The position numbers and the translations under genes are program-made. Source: Candidatus Zipacnadia bacterium (GTDB lineage: Bacteria; Armatimonadota; Zipacnadia; Zipacnadales; UBA5352). From it: a stretch of DNA of 64,000 bases. The notes below the pieces were generated by a model that was not told the DNA's origin, did no database searches, and saw only the letters and a list, made by a program, of their open reading frames with translations. Of the stretch, positions 1-8,079 are shown in pieces. Each line of letters starts with the position of its first letter. The first letter of the stretch is position 1. The DNA is taken from NCBI GenBank assembly GCA_029820945.1, contig JALGUJ010000001.1, positions 55,914-119,913 of the forward strand, written 5' to 3'.

Positions 1-2110
1 GGAGCAGCTCGGTCACCTCGAACGTCTTCTCGATGCGGCGGCTCTCCTCGAAGTCCTCGGCATTCCACTGGCCGATGGTGTTGGTGCGGTAGGGCAGGCC
101 CGGGTCGCGGATGCCGAACTGCCGGAGGTGCTCGCCGATCTCGGAGGCCGTCTGGCCGATGACCTCCAGCGTGTCGTCGAAGCGACTCGCGCCGTCCCAG
201 CCCTCCAGGGCGTCCCGCCAGTCGCGCATGGCCTCTTCGGCCTGGAAGGACGCCAGCGCCATCTCGTACATCTCCTCGTTGAGTCGCGGCCGGGCGGTCT
301 CGGGTTCCAGCGTCTCGTCTGCCAGCACCACGCCCATGTCGTAGATCGTGCGGAGCATGCGCAGCATCCCGCCGATCGCCTCAGCCTCGGCGACGAGGGC
401 CGGGGCGTCCCAGCCGTGCGCGGTCTCGGCAGCCCAGCGGCAGGTCTCGATGTCGGCGTCGAGGTGCTCGAGGGTCGGGAAGTAGCGGTACATGCCCTCG
501 CCCAAGGTGGGCACCGCGCCCTGCTTGACGAGGCTGGCGGCCCGGCCGAAGAAGGCGCTGTAGGGCACGCGCGAGCCGTAGAGGTCCCAGCCCACCGGCC
601 CCATGCGCACCGCCCACTCGGCGACCGCGTCCGGGTCCTCGAAGCCCTCGCGGGTGGCCCAGGCGGCGGCGAACTCCCGCGGGCTGCGCCCCCTGGCGTT
701 CCAAGACCACTCCGCCGCGGCCAGCACGTTGAACTGGTAGCAGATGTTGTCGGGCGTCGCGTAGCCGCAGAGGCACTCGAGGCCGTCGTCCACGAACTCG
801 TTCATGCGGTAGTGGATGAACTGCGGGCCGGTCCAAGGGCAGACGATGCGCCACGAGGCCGTGAGCTGCGGGTAGCAGCCCAGCCAGCGCCCCTGCGCGG
901 CGTAGTCCTCCAGCAGCGGGTAGATCATCTCATCGCGCGAGCTGTCGTAGGTGCGGCCGCCGTCGTAGTAGGTCACCCCCACGTCCGGCGGCACCTCCGC
1001 AAGCACCTCGTCGTTGGTCGAGTAGCTGCCCTGCGTCAGCAGGATGCGCAGGCCCACGTCCGGGTGCTTCTGCTGATTCCGGCGGTAGGCCTCGACGATG
1101 GCCCTGCTCTCCAGCACGTACTGCCCGAGCCTCTGGCAGCGAGGGCACCGGCACTGCACGTGCGCCTCGCTCAGCCACGCGCAGATGTCGGTGACCCCGT
1201 CGATGGAGCTCATGCCGTCCATCCACCCGGCCAGCACGTCGATGAACTGGGGCTGGGAGGCGCATGGGGCGATGAGGCCGCGGTCGGCCGTCTCCACGTC
1301 GTAGCCCCGCCCGACCAGCTCCGGGTAGGCGTCGTACACGCCGGTGCGCAGCAGGTGGTCGAGGTGGGTGATGATGGGCACCACCTTCAGCGCGTTGCGG
1401 CGCCCGAGCGCGATGGCCTCCTCGTTGACCTCGACCGTCGGAGTCCCGTCCTCATCCACCATCTCGCGCACGTGGGTCTCGACGAGGTTCATCTTGTGCG
1501 CGGCCATCCACTCGATGTCGCGCACGCTGGAGCCGCCCCACTCGCCGCGCTCCGACAGATCCGGCCAGTCCAGCACCTCCGCCAGCGGGATCTCCACCGA
1601 CTCCTCGGTCAGCGTGGCCTCCAGGAGCTGGCGCAGAGTCTGCGCGGCGTAGTAGACGCCGGCATCCGTGAGCCCGGTGAGCACCAGCTCGTCATCGGCA
1701 TAGGGAACGATCGCGTAGGCCTGCTCTGAGTTGCGGACCCCGCGCAGGCGGTCCGGATCGATGGCCGGCCGGTGCCGGACCCTCCCCTCCGCGTCGCAGA
1801 CGCCCAGCACGATCTCGAAGGCCTCCCCGTCGGCCTGCACCCCCGCGCGCTCGGCGAAGAGCGCCCGGAGCTGCTCGCAGGCGGTACGCTCGGCCGGCCC
1901 GGCCTCGCGCCGCGCCCGGATCCGCACCTGGTCGGGCGCGAGCACGACCTTGCGCGGGATCTCGATCTGCTTCGGCATCGGCAGCGTCCAGCGAATCCAC
2001 GTCGCGGCCGCATCCGGCGGGACCGCCATTGGCTCGGCGGCCAGCGCACCGGTCGCGGCCGCGCACACGATCAACGCCGGCACGATCTGCATGTGCAGAG
2101 CATGGGACAT
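1..2110 (-). CDS. Secreted GH20/DUF4838-like glycan-active protein (partial, 3' end outside window)
   Basis: The reading frame is open from an ATG at 2110 to the left edge (at least 703 residues). A signal peptide (hydrophobic run MQIVPALIVCAAATGALA) is followed by a beta-hexosaminidase-type N-terminal domain with the motif ITDAGVYYAAQTLRQLL-like (residues about 110-150). The start of a TIM barrel (RGEWGGSSVRDIEWMAAHKM) follows. A Cys motif CRCPRC near residue 320 is typical of DUF4838-type proteins. The start is supported by GAGGGGG a few bases upstream; ATG at 2092 would also give a signal peptide. The likely role is binding or cleaving amino-sugar-containing glycans outside the cell, but no catalytic Asp-Glu pair was assigned. 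Neighbouring genes 4520-10440 are also glycan-related. Confidence 0.72.
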   Translation of the reverse strand, partial: MSHALHMQIVPALIVCAAATGALAAEPMAVPPDAAATWIRWTLPMPKQIEIPRKVVLAPDQVRIRARREAGPAERTACEQLRALFAERAGVQADGEAFEIVLGVCDAEGRVRHRPAIDPDRLRGVRNSEQAYAIVPYADDELVLTGLTDAGVYYAAQTLRQLLEATLTEESVEIPLAEVLDWPDLSERGEWGGSSVRDIEWMAAHKMNLVETHVREMVDEDGTPTVEVNEEAIALGRRNALKVVPIITHLDHLLRTGVYDAYPELVGRGYDVETADRGLIAPCASQPQFIDVLAGWMDGMSSIDGVTDICAWLSEAHVQCRCPRCQRLGQYVLESRAIVEAYRRNQQKHPDVGLRILLTQGSYSTNDEVLAEVPPDVGVTYYDGGRTYDSSRDEMIYPLLEDYAAQGRWLGCYPQLTASWRIVCPWTGPQFIHYRMNEFVDDGLECLCGYATPDNICYQFNVLAAAEWSWNARGRSPREFAAAWATREGFEDPDAVAEWAVRMGPVGWDLYGSRVPYSAFFGRAASLVKQGAVPTLGEGMYRYFPTLEHLDADIETCRWAAETAHGWDAPALVAEAEAIGGMLRMLRTIYDMGVVLADETLEPETARPRLNEEMYEMALASFQAEEAMRDWRDALEGWDGASRFDDTLEVIGQTASEIGEHLRQFGIRDPGLPYRTNTIGQWNAEDFEESRRIEKTFEVTELL

Positions 2111-2273
2111 CGCGATACCCCCTCGGGCGCGCGTGGTGCGCTTCATCCTGACATCGGGGAGCCCTTACGCCGTGCGCAGGCGAATCCCTTCCCGTGCAGG
2201 CAGGAGCACTGCGGGTAATCACGAAGGCTCACATGGTCCGCAAGGCACCAACGCAGGGGAGAATCACAGGCCG

Positions 2274-2825
2274 ATGCGTCGGCTTTCTCGGGCGCTATCC
2301 ATCGCGCTTGCCGCCGCTATCGTCCTGCCGGGCGGCTGCACGGTCGTTCGGCAGGACGTGCGCGAGCCCGTCTTGCCGCAGCCACAGGCCGCGAGCGAGT
2401 TCGAAGCCCGTTGCGTCCGCGTGATCGACGGCGACACCATCGAGCTCGATGATGGCGAGCATGTGCGCTACATCGGCATGGACACGCCGGAGATGCGCCC
2501 GGTCGAGCCCTGGGCGGAGGCGGCGACGGAGGCGAACCGCGAGCTGGTCGAGGGCGAGATGCTTCGACTGGAGACGGATGTCCAGCTACGCGACCGCTAC
2601 GGCCGCCTGCTGGCCTACGTCTACGTGGGCGACCTCTTCGTCAACGAGCGACTGGTCCGCGACGGCTACGCCCACGCCGTCAGCTACCCGCCGAACGTGG
2701 CGCACCAGGAGGAGCTGGTCGCGGCCCAACGCGAGGCGCGGGAGGCCGACCGTGGGCTCTGGGGCGATGAGAGTCAGCAGCAGCCCAAAGCTGCACACGG
2801 CCGTCCGCCAGACGCCAACGAGTGA
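2274..2825 (+). CDS. Thermonuclease (SNase-like) lipoprotein
   Basis: 183 residues. The N-terminus has a lipoprotein signal ending in a lipobox (VLPGGC, Cys22), so the enzyme should be anchored on the membrane outside the cytoplasm. The rest is a single staphylococcal-nuclease OB-fold domain. It shows VIDGDTI (Asp52/Asp54), Arg65 in VRYIGMDTPE, Asp70, Thr71, Glu73 and the RDRYGRLLAYVYV block containing the catalytic-type Arg111. These match the calcium-binding and catalytic residues of staphylococcal nuclease, so a Ca-dependent DNA/RNA nuclease is expected. The C-terminal tail is short and Gln/Pro-rich. The start was chosen at ATG 2274 because the signal peptide begins there; GGGGAGA lies about 11 bases upstream. 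Confidence 0.88.
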   Translation: MRRLSRALSIALAAAIVLPGGCTVVRQDVREPVLPQPQAASEFEARCVRVIDGDTIELDDGEHVRYIGMDTPEMRPVEPWAEAATEANRELVEGEMLRLETDVQLRDRYGRLLAYVYVGDLFVNERLVRDGYAHAVSYPPNVAHQEELVAAQREAREADRGLWGDESQQQPKAAHGRPPDANE

Positions 2826-3019
2826 CACGCCCGCAGCACCATGACCTTCGCACCTGTCGCCTGGACCCAATCAGGCCCGTCAGGCGTACGTACACTCGGT
2901 AGTCGATCAGACGAGCAGGCAGCTTCACGAGCGCCGGCCCGGGGCGGGTGAACCTGGGTGCGGTGGGTCAGGGCCCCTCCGGGCCGGTCCAGCGCTGACG
3001 CCGGGAGGAATGATGGCGC

Positions 3020-3301
3020 ATGAAGCTCAACGTCGCAGCATTCGGACTGACGTGCGCGATCGTGTGGGCCGTCTCGTTGCCGCTGCTGGCCTGGTGGTTC
3101 ATCCTGCTGGAGGGCCCGGATGCTACGGTGGGGCTGCTCGGGCGCATGTACCCGGGCTATGCGGCGACGGCGGTCGGCAGTCTCGTCGGCATCCTCTGGG
3201 GCTTCGCCGACGGACTGGCCGGCGGCCTGATCTTCGCCTGGCTCTACAACACGCTCGCCGAGCGGCTCGCGGCGCAGCCCGAACCGGCTGAGGCGGCCTG
3301 A
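3020..3301 (+). CDS. Small two- to three-helix membrane protein, bacteriophage-holin-like/DUF5676 type
   Basis: 93 residues with hydrophobic segments at about 5-32 and 48-80 and a conserved-looking core YPGYAATAVGSLVGILWGF. The pattern fits a family of small bacterial membrane proteins that databases call bacteriophage holin or DUF5676. In this chromosomal setting, with no phage genes nearby, a lysis role is not supported, and a structural or envelope role is equally possible. GGGAGGA lies about 11 bases before ATG 3020. The gene converges on the minus-strand gene ending at 3312. Confidence 0.7.
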   Translation: MKLNVAAFGLTCAIVWAVSLPLLAWWFILLEGPDATVGLLGRMYPGYAATAVGSLVGILWGFADGLAGGLIFAWLYNTLAERLAAQPEPAEAA

Positions 3302-3311
3302 CCGCATCGGC

Positions 3312-4523
3312 TCACTCGGCCTCGACCACGAGCGGGGCGGCCCACAGCGACCCGCCGATGGGCGCGGAGCCGCTCCGCGCCTCAAAGGTGATCGTGTACT
3401 CACCTGCAGGCACCGCCGCGAAGACCGCCACCGCCTCGCGCGGGGAGGTCGGCCCGATGTCCCGCAGCACGAGCCCGTGGGCCGGCACCAGCCTGTCGCC
3501 CGCCCGCAGCCGCAGGCTGAGATCGACGATCCGCTCGCGTTGGAAGGTCGCCAGCCGCACGGGAATGCGCAGCTCACCCGGCACGGCAGTCTCGGGCACG
3601 TCCGCATCGAGCGCCAGATGGCCGTCGAGATAGCGCACGCTATCCAGACCGGCGCAGGCGACGAGCCCGACGGAGTACTTGGTCGACTCTCCGGGGGCAA
3701 GTTCTCGCGCGTCGAAGATGACCTCCTGTGAGATGATCGGCGTGCCACCCGGGCTGCCCGCCCAGGAGTAGAAGACCACGTCCTCGTTGAACTCCTCGGG
3801 GGACACGACCGTCGCGCACAGCAGCTTCCGCTCGGAGTCCACCAGCGCCATCCAGGGCTGGGCGGGCGCGAGGAAGCGGCTCCAGCGCTCCTGAGGCGCC
3901 TCGCCGAGCAGCATCGCCTCGGGCGAGGTCTCCGCGAGTGTCCGGCGGCGCTCGGTCGTCGGCGCGATGGGCATCACCAGCCGCTGTGTGCCAGCGGTCA
4001 CGTCCGCCTGCCCGCCGAGCTGGTACATCCCGTGCAGCCAGTAGCTCCTGCCGAACGCCTCGTCACCGGTGTTCGTGAGCGTCACGGCCATGCCAACAGT
4101 CGCCCGGTTCTGCCCGAGCGACACCTGCCGAGTGACCATCCCCCGGCTGACGCGCACGCTCCAGATGTCCGGGGCCTCCTGGAGCTGGATGATCTCGGCC
4201 TCGTACGGCTCCAGGGAGTACGCGCCGCCGGGGTAGAGCCAGTCGGTCAGGCCCCAGCCGTTGCGATGCTCGCGGTAGACCGGGATCGGCGGGATGACCT
4301 GCTCTCGCGTGATGCGGCCCGGCGCCAGCAGCGGTCCGTGGCCCTTCAGCTCGAAGTCCGAGATCGCGCCGCCCATCGCCGGCAGCACCCGCACCAGGAG
4401 CAGGTCGTTCTCCAGCGTGATGTACTCGACGCCGTCGATGGTCTCCTCGCGCACGGTGCACTCGGCCCACGCGCCCGCGGCGGCGAGTGCGATGATGGCG
4501 GCGGCGAGCCACGGCGGCCTCAC
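3312..4523 (-). CDS. Secreted galactose-mutarotase-fold (aldose-epimerase-like) protein
   Basis: 403 residues from a GTG start at 4523. A signal peptide (RPPWLAAAIIALAAAGAWA) leads into a beta-sandwich of the galactose-mutarotase superfamily. The characteristic entry is EYITLENDLLLVRVLPAMGG, in which a ligand-binding face is built around residues 30-270. The GTG overlaps the TGA of the upstream gene (GTGA, 4520-4523), so the two are translationally coupled. Unlike true mutarotases I cannot point to the catalytic His/Glu pair, so a carbohydrate-binding or lyase-accessory role is as likely as epimerisation. The C-terminal 100 residues look like a separate Ig-like beta domain. Confidence 0.65.
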   Translation of the reverse strand: MRPPWLAAAIIALAAAGAWAECTVREETIDGVEYITLENDLLLVRVLPAMGGAISDFELKGHGPLLAPGRITREQVIPPIPVYREHRNGWGLTDWLYPGGAYSLEPYEAEIIQLQEAPDIWSVRVSRGMVTRQVSLGQNRATVGMAVTLTNTGDEAFGRSYWLHGMYQLGGQADVTAGTQRLVMPIAPTTERRRTLAETSPEAMLLGEAPQERWSRFLAPAQPWMALVDSERKLLCATVVSPEEFNEDVVFYSWAGSPGGTPIISQEVIFDARELAPGESTKYSVGLVACAGLDSVRYLDGHLALDADVPETAVPGELRIPVRLATFQRERIVDLSLRLRAGDRLVPAHGLVLRDIGPTSPREAVAVFAAVPAGEYTITFEARSGSAPIGGSLWAAPLVVEAE

Positions 4524-7500
4524 TGCAGGCCCTCCTCGTAGTCCAGGTCGCGGAGCAGCGTCCCCCACAGCCCCAGCTCCCGGCACATCTCGACCGTCCC
4601 GCCCGGCAGATCGTAGCCTGCGGGGTACCACCGCTCGGTCGAGAGCGGGTGGAAGCTCCCATGCCACGGGTAGGTCTCGTCGAGTGCCGCCAGCACCCGG
4701 TCCGTCAGCGTCAGCAACGCGGGGCCGTTGGGCGCGGCAATCACCAGCTTCCCGCGCTCGATGCTCACCCGCTGAGGCCCGTCATGGACGCGCACGTGCA
4801 CCACTGGGCCGCCGCCCGCCTCGGCGGCGCCCACCACCGGGATCGCGACCTCGGCGCGCTGCTCCTTAGGCGCGGCGCCGGCGTACCACCAGCGGAAGTA
4901 CTCCGCGATGAACCCCGCCGCGCGCCGCTCGAACTCGCTCGGCTCGTCCGGAGTGACGATCTCGCACGCGGGCGCGCCCTCCCGCACGAACGGGAAGCTC
5001 TCCAGCTCGTTCGGCTCCAGGCGGAAGATGGACGAGTCGTAGACCAGGAGGGTCGAACCGGCTTCGCTGAGTGCGAGCTGGCCCACCTCGTGCTCGGCGA
5101 TGGGCAGCGGCCGGATCTCGCCATCAGCACCGGACAGCCTCTCGACGCGGGCCACGATGCGCGCGGGCATCCTGCCCTGCGCGACGCGCAGCCGCGCCGG
5201 CCCGCCGACCCACGCGCCGCGGATCTCCAGCACCACCCAGTCGCGACCGCGCAGCTCCAGATCGAGCGTGGTATCCGTGCCGGCCACGGACTGCTCGATG
5301 GTGCCACCGTCGTAGGGCGCCACGATGGGCGCCCCCTCTTCCAGCAGCCAGCTCCCGTCCAGCGTGACCGTCGCCTGCACCGGCGTGACCTCGACGTTGA
5401 CGACGGCGATGGCGGCGTCGCCGCGCTCTCCGTAGCGCGCGCAGACCACCGGCGCGGCGGTGCGCACGCCGTGCACCGGCCACCAGCCGCGCGCGAGCAG
5501 GTCCACCATCATGCGCTGGAACTCGAGCGCGGGTGGGCAGCCCATCGTCCAGTCCGGCGCCGGCGCAATGCCATAGGCGAGACCGGCGGCCATGTCACGC
5601 CGCAGCCTCGCCTGGTAGACGCGCTGGATGTCGCGGGCCGAGTACTCGCGCCAGTTGACCTCCGAGCCGAGATTGTCCGCCCGCGCGGAGCTGTGCAGGC
5701 CGATGAACTTGTGGCCGCAGATGCGCCTCAGCTTCTCGTACCAGTAGCGGCCGATGCTCTGGCCGTCCTGACCGGTCTCGGCGTTGAGCTGGCGGTGTTC
5801 GACCATGAAGCTGTCGGCGCTGAACATGGCGCCGTAGAAGAAGTCGTGCTCGCCGCCGGGGTTGAACTTCACGCCCGCGCGGAAGGCGCCGTCGCGCACC
5901 ATGAAGCTGTGCAGGTAGTCGCACTGCAGCGCCATCGCCTGGCCGTCGAGCGCGTAGGGGCCATCCCCGTCATACGCCGCGCCCGGCGTCTCGGCCACGT
6001 GCGGGCCGCGGTAGCGGAAGTGACCGAATGAGTTGTCGTGGCCGAAGCCGGTGGTCTGGGCGATCTCGCAGGCGCGCCGGATGTCGTCGCTGAAGACCCG
6101 GCCGTAGAGCCCGCCCCAGGCGAAGGTGCGGTAGTCCGTGTCGTAGCTCTTCACGCCCTGGCGGCCGAGCGGCCGGATCATGTTGTCCGCGTAGATGGTC
6201 TGCGCCAGCGTCGCCTCGGCCGAGTTGATGATGTACCAGCACGTGGCGATGTTCCACTCCCAGGTGCGGTCGATCTTCCGCCGCCGGTCGGCGTGCATGT
6301 CCTCGGGCCGCCAGGAGGTGAACATGGGGCTGCGCTTGGCCACATCCGGGAAGCCCGGCTGGTAGTCCCACAGCGCCTCGCGGCCCCACATGTCGCCGGC
6401 GCGCTTCCAGGGGGCGTAGAACCAGTCGTGCGTGATCTGCGCGCGGCGCACGCGCTCGCGGGAGTAGCCGTCGCGGTAGTAACTGTTGACGTGCCCGCAG
6501 CCCTCGATGCCGCGCGCGAAGCCCGGATGCACGTCCGGCGCCGGCCAGAAGCGCCCGGGGAACATGCGGTAGTAGCGCTCCACCGCGCCGAGGTGGCCGA
6601 AGTCGCCCCGGAAGGGGAAGACCACGAAGCTCGCCACGTCCTTCTTCCCCGGCGGCAGGTGCAGGCGCGTGCCGTAGTAGAACGCGCCCTCCTCGTCCAG
6701 CCCGCTCTCCATGAAGGCGTTCAGCGAATCGCCCGCCAGCCCCATCGCCAGCCCGGCCTCGCCGTCGCTCACACAGGCGAGCGGGAAGGTAGACAGGTCT
6801 GTGTGCCGCCCCACGCCCGGCTCCGGGTCCTGGTGCACCTGCAGGCCATCGAAGAGTCCCGTCGGCGTCATATTCTCCAGCGGCGTGACCATCCGCAACG
6901 CCACGTCCACAGGCTCGTCCGCGTTGTTGATAAGCGCGAAGGTCACCACGAGTCCCAGCTCGTGCGCCTCCAGCTTCCGCACGATCCGCAGGTCCAGCCC
7001 GTCCACCTGCAGGGCCTGGCCGGCAGCAGTTACCGCATGATCGGTCACCGTTTCGCGCGCGGGCTCCGGCAGTTCGTGCCACTCGCCGTCCAGCCCCTCG
7101 CGTGCCATGAAGCGCAGTGTCCCCGCGGCCATGCGGAAGCCGCCGCGCTTCACGGGCCGGCGCACCCACCAGCCTGAGCCGCTCAGCGACAGCGCCCGGT
7201 GCAGCTCCCTCCGGCCGGTGGCGTCCAGCACAATCTCCACGTTGCCCCACCGCACCGGCCACGCCCGGTCCATGGCCGCCTGCGTGCGCGCGAAGGCCGC
7301 GTCGTAGTCCACGTCCGTCTCGATCTCGGGCACAGGCGCGGCGGTGTCGGCGGTCTCCTCGACGGTCAGCGCGTCGAAGATGATCTCCGCGTGCCGGTAG
7401 GCGTCGGCGGTGTACGTGTAGAGGTCGAGTGCCGCGACGCGGCTCGGCACGCCCGCAAACTCCGACGAGGTCTCGGTGGTCTGCACCCCGGGCACGAACT

Positions 7501-7894
7501 GCAGGCGCACCCACTGCCCCGTCTTCGCGTAGGGCGCGTACCAGGTATGCCGCGCGAGCCGGTTGCCCTCCGGATCGATCAGCGCCACCTGGATCGAGTT
7601 CGCCCACTCGAGGATCTTCGCGCTGATCGAGAGGCGCATCCCACGCATGTCGGTGGTCGGGAACCGCCAGCGGATCTTGCAGGTGCCCGGCCCGTCGGTC
7701 GAGTCGAAGCTAAGCCTGACCGCATGCTCGCCCTCCACACGGTCATCGACCAGCTCCATCGCCCCGTTCTCCCCACGGTAGCCGTCGCGCAGCTCGAGGC
7801 CGTCGAGGCTCTCGAAGCCGTTCGCGACGTCCTCCGGCGCGGCGAGGACGCTCAGCGGCAGCAGCAGGCATAGACCAGCAACGAGCGCGCGCAT
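4520..7894 (-). CDS. Large secreted multidomain glycan-type protein of unknown activity
   Basis: 1124 residues with a clear signal peptide (MRALVAGLCLLLPLSVLA) and GGAGGA five bases before ATG 7894. Residues about 25-200 look like a carbohydrate-binding jelly roll. Residues 215-470 are beta-rich, as in the supersandwich domains that precede glycosidase barrels. The central part (about 480-830) is Trp/Tyr/Asp-rich and resembles a TIM-barrel glycoside hydrolase of the uncharacterised kind common in Armatimonadota and Planctomycetota. The C-terminus has two further small domains. I cannot name a GH family. It is the first gene of a two-gene unit with the mutarotase-fold protein and is divergent from the lyase-like gene at 8080. 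Confidence 0.62.
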   Translation of the reverse strand: MRALVAGLCLLLPLSVLAAPEDVANGFESLDGLELRDGYRGENGAMELVDDRVEGEHAVRLSFDSTDGPGTCKIRWRFPTTDMRGMRLSISAKILEWANSIQVALIDPEGNRLARHTWYAPYAKTGQWVRLQFVPGVQTTETSSEFAGVPSRVAALDLYTYTADAYRHAEIIFDALTVEETADTAAPVPEIETDVDYDAAFARTQAAMDRAWPVRWGNVEIVLDATGRRELHRALSLSGSGWWVRRPVKRGGFRMAAGTLRFMAREGLDGEWHELPEPARETVTDHAVTAAGQALQVDGLDLRIVRKLEAHELGLVVTFALINNADEPVDVALRMVTPLENMTPTGLFDGLQVHQDPEPGVGRHTDLSTFPLACVSDGEAGLAMGLAGDSLNAFMESGLDEEGAFYYGTRLHLPPGKKDVASFVVFPFRGDFGHLGAVERYYRMFPGRFWPAPDVHPGFARGIEGCGHVNSYYRDGYSRERVRRAQITHDWFYAPWKRAGDMWGREALWDYQPGFPDVAKRSPMFTSWRPEDMHADRRRKIDRTWEWNIATCWYIINSAEATLAQTIYADNMIRPLGRQGVKSYDTDYRTFAWGGLYGRVFSDDIRRACEIAQTTGFGHDNSFGHFRYRGPHVAETPGAAYDGDGPYALDGQAMALQCDYLHSFMVRDGAFRAGVKFNPGGEHDFFYGAMFSADSFMVEHRQLNAETGQDGQSIGRYWYEKLRRICGHKFIGLHSSARADNLGSEVNWREYSARDIQRVYQARLRRDMAAGLAYGIAPAPDWTMGCPPALEFQRMMVDLLARGWWPVHGVRTAAPVVCARYGERGDAAIAVVNVEVTPVQATVTLDGSWLLEEGAPIVAPYDGGTIEQSVAGTDTTLDLELRGRDWVVLEIRGAWVGGPARLRVAQGRMPARIVARVERLSGADGEIRPLPIAEHEVGQLALSEAGSTLLVYDSSIFRLEPNELESFPFVREGAPACEIVTPDEPSEFERRAAGFIAEYFRWWYAGAAPKEQRAEVAIPVVGAAEAGGGPVVHVRVHDGPQRVSIERGKLVIAAPNGPALLTLTDRVLAALDETYPWHGSFHPLSTERWYPAGYDLPGGTVEMCRELGLWGTLLRDLDYEEGLQ

Positions 7895-8079
7895 GGTATC
7901 CTCCGCCCACGGGTCGTGGCGTGCCACCGCCTTCTTCGCGTTCCCCGGACGCGAACCTCCGCGCCTCGAGCCCACTGCCGAACTGCCGCAATCGTGCCCG
8001 GGCAGGTGGCCGACACCCGCTCGCGAATATGCCGTGAGCCCTGCCGACGCCGACTCGATTCGCTCCGGGAGGCCCTGCT

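Noticed and set aside
128..1729. 533-residue open frame on the plus strand
   Set aside because: The minus strand carries a signal peptide and GH20/DUF4838-type motifs in one uninterrupted frame; the plus frame has none.
3020..3301. Prophage lysis gene
   Set aside because: The holin-like label rests on size and helices only; no other phage gene occurs in the window.
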